From: Acidipila rosea | GTDB taxonomy: Bacteria > Acidobacteriota > Terriglobia > Terriglobales > Acidobacteriaceae | Length of the DNA: 64,000 nucleotides | Reading direction: 5' to 3' | Assembly (NCBI RefSeq): GCF_004339725.1 | Contig: NZ_SMGK01000003.1 | Coordinates: forward strand, 62,001-126,000 | Shown here: one piece after another, positions 32,467 through 41,570 of the stretch | Numbering within the stretch: the first letter of the stretch is position 1 | Layout of the letters: each line of letters begins with the position of its first letter | Notes under the pieces: generated by a model | Databases searched by the model: none | Seen by the model: the letters and a program-made list of their open reading frames with translations, nothing else | What the model was told of the DNA's origin: nothing | Position numbers and translations under genes: made by a program

Positions 32467-32787
32467 CTAGGCCTGCTTGCTCTGGTCTTCTGTGATGACC
32501 GAGGCGATGGCGCTCCTCGCTACTTCAATCTTGATATTGTCGGGTGGAACGCGGAGATGCACGGCATCGTCGCGCAAGGCAAGAACAGTCCCACGGATAC
32601 CTCCCGTGGTGGTGATCTTGTCTCCCGGCTTGAGAGCGGCGAGCATCTCCTGCCACATTTTCTGCTTCTTCTGGTTAGGGCGGATCAGCAGCAGGTAGAA
32701 AACGCCGATGATCAGCACAAACGGCAGGAAAGACACGATATTGGGAGGCAGGCCGCCAGCCGCAGCCAGCAAAATAGTCGACGTCAA
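32467..32787 (-). CDS. yajC: Preprotein translocase subunit YajC
   Basis: 106 residues, one transmembrane helix (about 19-36) followed by the conserved LLIRPNQKKQKMWQEMLAALKPGDKI and TTGGIRGTV. YajC associates with SecDF. The start codon is TTG, with AAGGA seven bases before it; no ATG is available upstream of the helix. It is the first gene of yajC-secD-small protein-secF. Confidence 0.95.
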   Translation of the reverse strand: MTSTILLAAAGGLPPNIVSFLPFVLIIGVFYLLLIRPNQKKQKMWQEMLAALKPGDKITTTGGIRGTVLALRDDAVHLRVPPDNIKIEVARSAIASVITEDQSKQA

Positions 32788-33066
32788 CGCTCAGTCCTTT
32801 ATAGGTACTCCGGCTATCTGCCTGGAGATTCCAGCCCGGTTATCGCCGGACACACGTTACTGACACCACTCAGGACGATCGATTCCTACAGTTGCACGTT
32901 CGGAACGGAACAGCCTTTTTCAGCCCTAAAAGCAGCCCAGAACAAGCGCAGCGATGCGCACGCCCGGCGAGCCGCTACCAGCCAGAGAGGTGCCTAGCTA
33001 TCTAGCATCATGTCTGGGGATGGATAGTGTCAAGAAGAAGGCTCCCCTAAAGGCAGCTTCACGCGC

Positions 33067-34170
33067 TCAGGCTGGGATGATTCGCTCGTCCTTAAGGCGG
33101 GCGAAGAGGTCAAAAAAGGAGGCGGGCGTGGACTGAAAGGCGCTGAAACCCAGGCTCCAGCTCTGGGTCATGTCATTGACACACTCGAGCTTGCGGCCCA
33201 GATCTCCATCCGTGTGCCACCAGGAGACCAGCGCATCGATATTTGGCTCGGCCAGGGAATGCCGTTGCGCTATGCCGCGCCAGAGAGCGGCTGCACCTGT
33301 CATGCGCGGCTCCAGGGGAGCAGGCGGCGTGGGCGGCCCTTGAGGCTCAACGCCAAAATAACCGGCCAACTGCGGCCACAGCCAGCGCCAGCGGAAGATG
33401 TCCCCATTCGAGATATTGAAGGCGTGGTTGCGCGCGGCTGGGGTAGTAGCAGCCCACTCCAACTGGCGGGCAAGAATGCGGGCGTCGGTGACATCGGTGA
33501 GCGCATTCCACTGCTCGTGCGAGCCGGGAAAGATGAACGGCTGGCCGGTTTCGCGGCAGATCGTGGCGTAAACAGCCAGGGTGACGCCCATATTCATAGC
33601 ATTGCCGCGTGCGTATCCGATGACGGTGTGCGGGCGGTGGACGCTCCAGCCGAAACCGCCGCGTCCGGCTGCGGCAAAGAGGATGTCCTCCTGCGTGTAG
33701 TAAAAGTTGAGGCCCGGCAAACGAGGGTTGTCCTCGCGGAAGGGCGTCTCGGCGGCTGTCTGGCCATAGGCCTCGAAGGGTCCGAGATAGTGCTTGGTTC
33801 CCGTGACCAGCGCGGCATGCTTGATGGGTTTGCCGGCCAGTGCACCGAAGAGGTTTTCCATCATCGCTCCGTTGACGCGGACATTTTCTTCCTCGGTGGG
33901 CTGACGCAGCCAGGTGCAAAGAAAAACGTGGGAGATGTCGACGCCTGCAATGGCAGCGCGAACTGCTGCCGAGTCCTGGAGATCGGCCGCGAGCGGGGTG
34001 ATGCCGGGTGCGGCCTGTGGCTTGCGGGCCATGCCGTAAACGATCCATCCGGTGGAGGCCAGATGCGCGGCCAGATTGCCGCCGGTGATTCCCGTGCTTC
34101 CGACCACCAGGGCCGCTCTTCTGCTTTCACTCAGGTTTGTGCTGGACTCGGGCCCCTGATTCGCATGCAT
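33067..34170 (-). CDS. PRISE-type NAD(P)-dependent reductase (extended SDR)
   Basis: About 367 residues. Rossmann N-terminus with the nucleotide motif VVGSTGITGGNLAAHL (about 20-35). PRISE-family motifs include ISHVFLCTWLRQPTEEEN, GLNFYYTQEDILF (catalytic YxxxE-like region) and WSVHRPHTVIGYARGNAMN. Plant members reduce enones (progesterone 5-beta-reductase, iridoid synthase); bacterial substrates are not established. Several in-frame ATGs lie upstream; I use the one at 34170 because earlier ones add a tail without homology and none has a good ribosome-binding site. It is divergent from the small membrane protein/XRE pair. Confidence 0.86.
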   Translation of the reverse strand: MHANQGPESSTNLSESRRAALVVGSTGITGGNLAAHLASTGWIVYGMARKPQAAPGITPLAADLQDSAAVRAAIAGVDISHVFLCTWLRQPTEEENVRVNGAMMENLFGALAGKPIKHAALVTGTKHYLGPFEAYGQTAAETPFREDNPRLPGLNFYYTQEDILFAAAGRGGFGWSVHRPHTVIGYARGNAMNMGVTLAVYATICRETGQPFIFPGSHEQWNALTDVTDARILARQLEWAATTPAARNHAFNISNGDIFRWRWLWPQLAGYFGVEPQGPPTPPAPLEPRMTGAAALWRGIAQRHSLAEPNIDALVSWWHTDGDLGRKLECVNDMTQSWSLGFSAFQSTPASFFDLFARLKDERIIPA

Positions 34171-34271
34171 TGTTCTTAGATGATTTCGCTGGGAGCCGCG
34201 ATGCATGGAAAGCTTGCTTGACAGTGGATATGACATGTTGTAATGTTTACTTGTCCTTAAGGAAAGGAAAC

Positions 34272-34694
34272 ATGTCTATGGGTCTCCTTTGCAATCGTGC
34301 CTCCCTAAGTCCTGTCCAGCGCCGTCACTATTCCCTGTTCATGGGGGGCTTGTGGTTGGAGTCCCTCGCCATGATCATCGTGAGCCAAAGCCGTCATCGC
34401 CTTCAGCTCACCGGGTCAGAAGCAATTCTGCTGGCCATGCTGCCGGCTCTGCCGATTTTTTACCTGATTTTCGTCGTCGCCCGGTATCTGATACAGGAGA
34501 AGGACGAGTTCATCCGCAGCCTGATTATGCAGGCAATGCTGTGTGGTATCGGCCTCACGTTAGCCGTCGACACCACCTGGGGTTACCTGACAGAGATCCA
34601 CGGGACGTCGCCACTGCCTCAATTCGCAAACTTTGTGCTGTTTTTCGTCACAGGAGCCCTGGCCTGGCGCATTCAGCTTGCGAGGAGCCGATGA
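34272..34694 (+). CDS. Four-helix membrane protein paired with an XRE regulator
   Basis: 140 residues with four predicted transmembrane helices (about 22-38, 52-72, 84-105, 118-133). GGAAAGGAAAC precedes the ATG; longer upstream frames are not supported. Its TGA overlaps the ATG of the regulator gene (ATGA), so the pair is coupled. Small membrane proteins followed by a YozG-like XRE regulator form a recurring two-gene unit in many bacteria. The membrane protein's role is unknown. Confidence 0.75.
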   Translation: MSMGLLCNRASLSPVQRRHYSLFMGGLWLESLAMIIVSQSRHRLQLTGSEAILLAMLPALPIFYLIFVVARYLIQEKDEFIRSLIMQAMLCGIGLTLAVDTTWGYLTEIHGTSPLPQFANFVLFFVTGALAWRIQLARSR

Positions 34695-34882
34695 AAAACC
34701 GTCTCCGGGTGCTGCGTGCCGAGCGCAACTGGAGCCAGGCGGATCTCGCTGAGCGACTGGAGGTCTCCCGCCAGTCAGTCAACGCTATTGAAACGGGCCG
34801 CTTCGATCCGAGCCTGCCGCTGGCTTTCAAACTGGCGCGCCTCTTCGAAGCTCCCATCGAGTCGATCTTCTTCCAGGAGTAG
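34691..34882 (+). CDS. Small XRE-family (YozG-like) transcriptional regulator
   Basis: 63 residues, almost entirely one helix-turn-helix domain: NRLRVLRAERNWSQADLAE, RLEVSRQSVNAIETG, then PSLPLAFKLARLFEAPIESIF. This minimal form is common and usually controls its own operon. GAGGAG lies just before the ATG, inside the end of the membrane-protein gene. Candidate targets are its own promoter and the divergent PRISE gene, which share about 100 bases. Confidence 0.9.
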   Translation: MKNRLRVLRAERNWSQADLAERLEVSRQSVNAIETGRFDPSLPLAFKLARLFEAPIESIFFQE

Positions 34883-34931
34883 CGTGGAGATTGAAGAAGA
34901 TTCAGGCTTTTCAGCGATGTAGCATGGCCGA

Positions 34932-37585
34932 TCATTCATACCGTAGAGCGACCATTGGGTCTACCTTCATTGCGGCGCGAGCAGGCACCGTTACCGCCAC
35001 TAGCGCGACCACCGCCAGCAGAAGTATCACACTCGCAAAGGTCGCCGGATCGTGGGGACTGACATCGAATAGCAGGCTCGCAAGCGCCCGCGAGATAGCA
35101 AGCGTCGCCAGCAGTCCAGCCACTCCGCCCAAAAGAATCAGTCGTCCGCCCTCCCACAGCACCAAGCGAAGAATATTCCATCTACTCGCGCCTAAGGCCA
35201 GGCGTATGCCGATCTCCTGGGTACGTTGCGCGACCAGGAACGAAACCACGCCGTAAACGCCGATCATGGCCATCAAGAGGCCGGTCATTGCGAAGAATCC
35301 TATTAGTACCGCCTCAAAGCGAGGACGCTCAGCCATCACGTCTACACGATGGCTGAGCGTCTGAATATCGACCGGCACGGTGGGGTCAACCGATGCGATT
35401 TCAGAGCGAATCCATCGCGACTCGATGTCCGATGGGGCGCCAGTGTTGATGATGATCGTGGAAGACCGGTCCCAGTCCTCGGGGCGGTCGCGCCTCAGCC
35501 GGTAATATTCCGGTTCGTCCTCCCCTGTCAGACCTGAGTTCTTCACGTTTCCTACCACCCCTACGACCGTATACCAGGGGTTATTGATGGGAGATGGAAA
35601 TGCAAGTTGCAGGTGCTGACCTATGGCATCTCCTTTCGGGAACATGCGAGACGCAAAGGCCTTGCTCAACACCACGAAGTGCTCCGTCGAGCGCAGTTCC
35701 TCATTATCAAAGCCATGCCCCTGCAGGAGCGGGATGTTCAACGCGCGAAAATATTCAGGCGTGACCCATCTCCACGCCGCCATTCCACCTGTTCCACCAG
35801 CAGGGGACGGTCTGCCGGCAACTGCGATGGATGTGTATATCTGGTCGTGATGTGGGCCGCCGGGCGGTAATGAATCGCTCAGCGCCAGAGCCGTTACACC
35901 CGGCATCCTACGCAGCCGCGCCGCTATCTGCTGGAAGAACTCCATCTGCTGCGCCGCGACACTATAGCGTTGCTCGCCCAGAGTAATGCTGGCGGTCAGA
36001 ACGGTTTTCGTCTGCATTCCCAGCTTTTCTGTTTGCATGTTCCAGAGGCTGCGCAGCAGCAGTGTGCCGCTCACCAGCAGCACCACGCTCACTGCAATCT
36101 GTGTAGCCACCAGCCACTGACGCGCGAGGGCGCTTGAGATGCCGCGGGTTGACCGCCGCTCAGCAAGAACCTCCACGTTCGGCTTCTGAACTGCGGGCGC
36201 GAACGCGAAAAGTATTCCGCATGCGGTTGAGATGACGATGGTGAAGAGAACGATACGAAGATCAATTTTCGCCTGGTTCAGGTAGATGATCTTTTCAGGA
36301 GCCATAGAGACAAAGATCCGCAGCAGTATTTTCGCCAACAGGAAGCCAGCAACCGCTCCGGCAACGGTCAGCAACAGGGCTTCCGTCAGCGCCTGGCGTG
36401 CAAGACATGCAGGGCTAGCCCCTAATGCCGACCTCACTGCCATCTCTCGTCCACGCTGTGCTGCGCGCGCCATCAGCAGACTCGCCACATTGGCACAGGC
36501 AATCAGCAAAACCGCCGCTACGCTCCCCAGTAATAACCACGCGGTCAGCATTACATTTTGGAACTGACGGTCACGTAGGGAACGCACTCGGAGGTGAATT
36601 TCCTTACGAAAGCGTGGGGAGCCAACCTGAGCGAATATTCGAAGACTGGCTGCAGTTCGGCTTTTGCCTGCTCTCTGGTTAAGCCAGGCTTGAGACGAGC
36701 GAAGGCATACATCACGCGGCCCGGGTCTGCCTTGCGCTGCTCCGTTTCATCAAGCGCCTGCGGAACCAGAATGTCCGCCGGTTCGAGGGTCGGCATCTCG
36801 AAACTTCTGGGCAACACACCAATGATCCGTGTCTGTTGTCCGTCGATCGCTATAGTCTTGTTCAGCACATCAGCATCTCGCCCGAAGCGACGCTGCCATA
36901 GACCATAAGAGATCAATGCCACCTTCGGTGCACTCGGACGATCTTCCTCTTCTGTAAAGCTCCTACCCAGAACTGGTGCTATCCCAAGTGTGGAAAGGAA
37001 GCTGGACTCGGCATGTGCGCAGTTCAGGCGTATTGCGTTTTGTTCTGTCAGGTCACAGGCCTCCACTCCGGTTTCAGAGGTCAATGCCGTAAACGGGTGC
37101 TGGTGATCCCGCCAATCGTAGTACGAGCCGCCGAGCATGAACTCCACTGGTATGATTGGCGCCGTGAGCCCCACTGAAACCAGCTGCTCCGGATTGGCAT
37201 ACGGCAGGCTGCGGAAGAGGATCGGGTCCACCACGCTGAATACAGCAGTGGTCGCACCAATACCGAGCGTCAACGTTGCAATGACAGTCATGGTGAAGAC
37301 TGGGTTACGACGAAAGCCACGAAGCGCATATCGCACATCGCGCAGCAAGTTATCCAGCAGTGGCAGAGTGCCTCGTTCGCGATAAGCCTGCGTTGTCTGC
37401 TCGATGCCGCCAAGCTTGAGGATGGCCTCGCGCCTGGCCTGTTGCGCGGACATGCCGGCGCGAAGATTATCCTCGATGTGCATCTGGAGGTGACTCTCCA
37501 GCTCCGCGCTGAATTCGTCCTCCGTCTTCCCGAGAGCAACGACGCCGCGCAGACGCATCCACAGTGCTCTGAGTTTTCGCATCAT
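34932..37585 (-). pseudogene. MacB-like duplicated permease (ADOP type), broken by a frameshift
   Basis: Two consecutive open frames together make one ABC permease of about 880 residues. The first (37585-36551) has the N-terminal cytoplasmic helical domain, first helix (NPVFTMTVIATLTLGIGATT) and first periplasmic domain. The second (to 34932) has the remaining helices and second MacB half, ending VDPMVALRYE. The frames diverge at a C4 run (GGGG on the plus strand, 36616-36619). Adding one C restores APPRFRKEIHLRVRSLRDRQ, the expected family join, so a single-base loss explains everything. It may be a true pseudogene or a sequencing error. It is translationally coupled to padR (ATGATG overlap), the usual acidobacterial pairing. 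No ATPase gene is adjacent, as normal for this orphan family. Confidence 0.88.
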
Positions 37586-37923
37586 GCCTCCTCGGCCGGG
37601 GAGAGAAAACGCGCGAGGATCGCGGTTGCCTGCTCCCAGTCACGGGTCTCGCGCTCCAGCTGCCTGCGACCGGCGCGTGTCAGCTTGTAGAACTTTGCAC
37701 GGCGGTTGTTCTCGGATACGCCCCATTCAGAGGCGATGTAACCCTCCTGCTCCAGCTTGAGCAAGGCAGGGTAGAGAGTTCCGTATTGCACGATCAGCTT
37801 GTTTCCGCTCGTCTGCTCGATTCTACGGGCTACCCCATACCCGTGAAGCGAACCCATGGCCTCCAGGGTCTTCAGAACCATCAGCGCCAGCGTGCCCTGC
37901 CATACCTCGCCCTTCGTCCCCAC
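37582..37923 (-). CDS. PadR-family transcriptional regulator
   Basis: 113 residues, a winged-helix PadR protein: GEVWQGTLALMVLKTLEAMGSLHGYGVARRIEQ, then VQYGTLYPALLKLEQEGYI and RRAKFYKLTRAGRRQL. GTG start at 37923 with GGGGAG about eight bases upstream; no ATG fits. It overlaps the start of the downstream permease by four bases and is expected to repress this two-gene operon and itself. Its ribosome-binding site lies in an inverted repeat. Confidence 0.93.
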   Translation of the reverse strand: MGTKGEVWQGTLALMVLKTLEAMGSLHGYGVARRIEQTSGNKLIVQYGTLYPALLKLEQEGYIASEWGVSENNRRAKFYKLTRAGRRQLERETRDWEQATAILARFLSPAEEA

Positions 37924-37931
37924 GGTGCACA

Positions 37932-37956
37932 CTCCCCTATTTATAAACAAGGGGAG
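37932..37956 (-). promoter_or_regulatory. Inverted repeat covering the padR ribosome-binding site
   Basis: CTCCCCT (37932-37938) and AGGGGAG (37950-37956) flank an AT-rich 11-base loop. On the minus strand the second arm is the padR Shine-Dalgarno, so a mRNA hairpin would hide it. It could equally be the PadR operator at the promoter. Confidence 0.5.
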
Positions 37957-38169
37957 CGTACAGTCTTTCTTATTGGTTTGCAATAGAAGAAAAGGTCGGT
38001 CGCGATTTTTTTGCCTATTGCCCCTGCTTATCCCGGTAAACAATCGCCCACCTTGACTACCCTTTTCAGGGTTCGGTACACGCTCACGCCCCTCATTTGG
38101 TTAGGCCCGGCAAGCCATATAGAAGCAGTAGTTTCTGCCGATGTGATTCAACCGCCCTCAACCCGTAGA

Positions 38170-39285
38170 ATGAATAGAGTGTCTCTCCACTTTGAAATCC
38201 TGAACTCTGGCGCCGCTGGCCGCCGTGGCACCCTGACGCTGCCCCATGGACAGGTGGAAACGCCTGCCTTCATGCCGGTGGGCACTGCTGCCTCGGTAAA
38301 GGCGCTGCCGCAGCACTTTCTCGAAGAGCTGGACGCACGCATTATCCTCGGCAACACCTATCACCTCTACCTGCGCCCCGGGCATGAACTGATCCGCCGG
38401 ATGGGTGGGCTGCACCGCTTCATGAGCTGGCCCCGTGCGCTGCTGACCGACTCAGGCGGGTTCCAGGTCTTCAGCCTGAACGAGCTGCGCAAGGTCACGG
38501 AAGAAGGGGTGCGATTCCGCTCGCACCTGGACGGATCGTCGCATTTCTTTTCCCCGGAACACTCGATGGATGTGCAGATCGCCCTCGGCTCGGATATTGC
38601 CATGGCCTTTGATGAATGCCTGGAGTACCCGGCAGATCGCGAGCGAGCGCGGAAATCTCTCGACCTGACCATGCGGTGGGCGGCTCGCAGCAAGGCGCAC
38701 TTCGATGCACACAAGCATGAAGCGCCTTGGGTGGATGAGCTGGAGCAGACGCCGAACCTTTTTGGCATTGTGCAGGGCGGAATGTTTGCCGACCTGCGCC
38801 GCGAGTCGGCGGAGCGGCTGGTGGAGATGGACTTTCCCGGCTACGCCATCGGCGGTCTGAGCGTGGGCGAGCCGCGAGAGCTGACCCGCGAGATCATTGC
38901 GGATACACTCCCGCTGCTGCCAGCCGACAAACCCCGGTACGTGATGGGCGTCGGTTACCCGGACGAGATTGTCGAGTACGCAAAGATGGGTGTGGACATG
39001 ATGGATTGCGTGCTGCCTACGCGGGCGGCTCGGCACGGACTGCTCTTCACCAGCGAGGGACGGCTGAATATAAAGAACCGGCGTTTTGCTGAAGATCAGG
39101 GCCCACTCGACCCGGAGTGCAGCTGCCCGGTGTGCCAGCGTTACTCACGCGCCTATCTGCGTCACCTGATGGCCGCGCAGGAGCCCCTGGCCGCGGTGCT
39201 GAATACTCTGCATAATCTGGCGTTCTACCTGATGACGATGCGGCGCGTACGGGAAGAGCTCGCCGGAAGTGTGCCTTCGATTTAG
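38170..39285 (+). CDS. tgt: tRNA-guanine transglycosylase
   Basis: 371 residues. Exchanges guanine 34 of GUN-anticodon tRNAs for preQ1 in queuosine synthesis. Visible are the catalytic acid region TDSGGFQVFSL (about 96-106), MAFDECLEYP (about 145), GIVQGGMFADLR, GLSVGEP, the nucleophile region MGVGYPDEIVEYAKMGVDMMDCVLPTR in part, and the zinc site CSCPVCQRYSRAYLRHL (C-x-C-x2-C near residue 318). Start chosen at MNRVSLHFE because homologues begin there. Confidence 0.97.
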   Translation: MNRVSLHFEILNSGAAGRRGTLTLPHGQVETPAFMPVGTAASVKALPQHFLEELDARIILGNTYHLYLRPGHELIRRMGGLHRFMSWPRALLTDSGGFQVFSLNELRKVTEEGVRFRSHLDGSSHFFSPEHSMDVQIALGSDIAMAFDECLEYPADRERARKSLDLTMRWAARSKAHFDAHKHEAPWVDELEQTPNLFGIVQGGMFADLRRESAERLVEMDFPGYAIGGLSVGEPRELTREIIADTLPLLPADKPRYVMGVGYPDEIVEYAKMGVDMMDCVLPTRAARHGLLFTSEGRLNIKNRRFAEDQGPLDPECSCPVCQRYSRAYLRHLMAAQEPLAAVLNTLHNLAFYLMTMRRVREELAGSVPSI

Positions 39286-39354
39286 GTCGGCGCCTGCAGG
39301 CAAGTGCTGACGCCTGAGCGGCACAACCAAAGGGCCTCCATTAAAATTAAGGGT

Positions 39355-40740
39355 ATGTCTTATACAGCGGCGATCGACGGGTTGATGTCTCTTGCAGGAG
39401 AGCTGCAGGTGACGGCAGGCGGCCTGCGCCGCAAATTTGAACTGGGGCACATGCGCGTGCTGATGGCCGCACTGGGCGAGCCACAGATGAAGTTCCCTTC
39501 CGTGCTAATTGCGGGCACCAACGGTAAGGGGTCGACGGCGGCAACCCTGGCATCGATCCTGCACGAGGCGGGTTACACGATGGGGCTCTACACGTCTCCA
39601 CACCTAGAACGAGTGAATGAGCGCATTCAATTCAACGGTGAGCCGATCGAAGATGAGCAGTTCGCGAGACTTTATTTCCAGGTGGACGACACGGCGCGGC
39701 AGCTTGTGACCAAGGCCATGCTGCCGGCGATGCCGAGCTTCTTCGAGACGCTGACGGCGCTGGCATTTCTAGCGTTTGCAGAGAGACAGGTGGATATTGC
39801 CATCCTTGAAGTGGGGATGGGTGGCAGGCTGGACGCTACCAATATTGTTGAGCCCCTGCTGTCGATCATTACTGATATTTCTCTAGACCATACGGAGTGG
39901 CTCGGCCCGACCATCACAGATATCGCCCGCGAAAAGGCGGGCATCCTGCGCAGGGGCGGAACGCTCATTACGCTGCCGCAGCATCCGGAGGCAAATCAGG
40001 CAATCGGCGAAATCGCCGTCAGCCTGGAAGTCCGGGGAGTGAGCGCCACGGAGTATTTGCCGGCACGAACTGCAGGATCTACCCCGTTTCACAATCAGTA
40101 TCCTCTGAGTGTTCTAGGTCAGGTAATAGAGGTGAATTCGCCCTTGGCCGGACAGCACCAGCAGCGCAATCTTGCTCTGGCGATTGCAGCTGCAGTAGAA
40201 CTTGGCCGAATAAGTAACAGTGATAGTTACAATCACAATCTTATAAGTAACTGCAATAGTTACAATATCTCTGCCGCTCATATTGAGGCGGGAATTCGCA
40301 AGGCACGTTGGCCCGGACGACTGGAGTTTATCGATGCCAGTCAACGGCGTCCTAAGATATTACTGGACGTTGGCCATAATCCGGCTGGAGCCTGGGCGCT
40401 GCGGTCTGCGCTAAGTTCCCTGGAGCCGGAAGATGCTCCGCCAACTACGAAAACACTCGTCTTTGGCTGCCTGCGTGATAAAGCCATCGACGAAATTGCA
40501 CAGGTGCTTTTTCCACTTTTCGACAGGGTAGTGCTGACCCCGGTCCACTCGCCCCGCTCAGCAAGCCTTGAGAGGCTGCTGGAGGCGACGGCCAGAACAG
40601 GTGTGCCCGTAAGCGTCGCAGAAAATGCCCAGGAGGCGGTTGCTGCCGCGATTGCTCAGACGCCAGAGGATGGCCTGATCGTGGTCAGCGGCTCAGTCTA
40701 CCTTGTAGGAGAGGTGCGCAGCGCCCTGAAGACACAATGA
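39355..40740 (+). CDS. folC: Folylpolyglutamate / dihydrofolate synthase with a repeat-encoded insert
   Basis: About 461 residues. ATP-dependent ligase of the Mur family that adds glutamate to folates. The P-loop is AGTNGKGSTAATLASILH (about 50-67). Other blocks: GLYTSPHLERVNERI, LEVGMGGRLDATNI, ITDISLDHTEWLG, and GHNPAGAW in the C-terminal domain. Between residues about 285 and 308 the protein carries a Ser/Asn-rich stretch (ISNSDSYNHNL, ISNCNSYNIS) encoded by two copies of a 33-base repeat; normal FolC has a short linker here before the WPGRLEFI block. The insert keeps the frame. Its TGA overlaps the plsC start. Confidence 0.95.
   Translation: MSYTAAIDGLMSLAGELQVTAGGLRRKFELGHMRVLMAALGEPQMKFPSVLIAGTNGKGSTAATLASILHEAGYTMGLYTSPHLERVNERIQFNGEPIEDEQFARLYFQVDDTARQLVTKAMLPAMPSFFETLTALAFLAFAERQVDIAILEVGMGGRLDATNIVEPLLSIITDISLDHTEWLGPTITDIAREKAGILRRGGTLITLPQHPEANQAIGEIAVSLEVRGVSATEYLPARTAGSTPFHNQYPLSVLGQVIEVNSPLAGQHQQRNLALAIAAAVELGRISNSDSYNHNLISNCNSYNISAAHIEAGIRKARWPGRLEFIDASQRRPKILLDVGHNPAGAWALRSALSSLEPEDAPPTTKTLVFGCLRDKAIDEIAQVLFPLFDRVVLTPVHSPRSASLERLLEATARTGVPVSVAENAQEAVAAAIAQTPEDGLIVVSGSVYLVGEVRSALKTQ
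40210..40275 (+). repeat. Two 33-base tandem repeats with internal palindromes inside folC
   Basis: Copies at 40210 and 40243 share ATAAGTAAC-N6-TAGTTACAAT over 24 bases with three differences. Each contains GTAAC...GTTAC as an inverted repeat. The period of 33 keeps the folC frame. The stretch is AT-rich against its surroundings. Confidence 0.75.
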
Positions 40741-41570
40741 CAGCCCGCACACTGACACCCCGCCCGAATCCGCTACCGCTCAAATACAGGCTGATGTCCG
40801 CACTGGTACAGGGACCGATATTTGCCGCTGCGACTGCCTTCATGGGCAGCGTGGCCCTGGTCGCCTCGCTATTTGAAAAAGATGGCCGCATTCAGCACTG
40901 GCTGGCTAGGAAGTGGGCTCGTTTTACTATTAAAATAAGTATTTCGCCAGTGAAATTGATTAATGGCGAGAATCTGCGGAAATATCCCGTCGCGGTCTAC
41001 GTCGCGAACCACCTGTCTTTCATGGACACGCCGGTGCTCTTCAGCCAGCTTCCCTTTCAATTTCGAATCGTTGCTCGCCATGACCTTTGGAAACTGCCCT
41101 TTATCGGCGGATGGCTGCGACGTTCCGGTCAGGTGCCTGTAAATGTGGATAATCCCCGTGCTTCCATAGCCAGCCTGAGCAGCGCGGTCAAGACTCTGAA
41201 ATCAGGGATGCCCCTCTTTATTTTTCCCGAAGGCGGCCGAACCGAGACCGGCCACCTTGCACCCTTTCTAAACGGTCCGGCATTCATGGCCATTCGTGCC
41301 CAGGTTCCTGTTATTCCTATGGCTATCGTGGGTACCTATGAACTGCTGCCTATTCATACCCTACAATTTCACCCTGAAGCCCTTGTTCTGGCAGTTGGCG
41401 AGCCAATCGACACCAGCGGTTACTCCATGAAGCAGGTGGACGAATTAACCGCGAGACTCCAGAATGAAGTTGCGCGGCTCTATTATGCTCACACCTATCT
41501 GAAGGCGCCCGCGATAGAGGCTCCTGCATCGGCCACTGCCACTACCCCCCAAGCCGAGAGTGTTCTATGA
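40737..41570 (+). CDS. plsC: 1-acyl-sn-glycerol-3-phosphate acyltransferase
   Basis: 277 residues. Transfers an acyl chain to lysophosphatidate in phospholipid synthesis. N-terminal membrane helix (about 25-43). Acyltransferase motifs are in order: NHLSFMD (HX4D, about 94-100), IGGWLRRSGQVPVNVDN, and FPEGGRTETGHLAPFLNGPAFMA in outline (FPEG about 165), then VIPMAIVGTYELLP. Overlaps folC by four bases and the next gene by four bases, so it sits in a tight operon folC-plsC-C26 peptidase-rsmG. Confidence 0.94.
   Translation: MTARTLTPRPNPLPLKYRLMSALVQGPIFAAATAFMGSVALVASLFEKDGRIQHWLARKWARFTIKISISPVKLINGENLRKYPVAVYVANHLSFMDTPVLFSQLPFQFRIVARHDLWKLPFIGGWLRRSGQVPVNVDNPRASIASLSSAVKTLKSGMPLFIFPEGGRTETGHLAPFLNGPAFMAIRAQVPVIPMAIVGTYELLPIHTLQFHPEALVLAVGEPIDTSGYSMKQVDELTARLQNEVARLYYAHTYLKAPAIEAPASATATTPQAESVL

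Noticed and set aside
40210..40275. Repeat in folC considered as a CRISPR-like array
   Set aside because: Only two copies, no spacers of constant length, no cas genes, and the frame of folC continues through.
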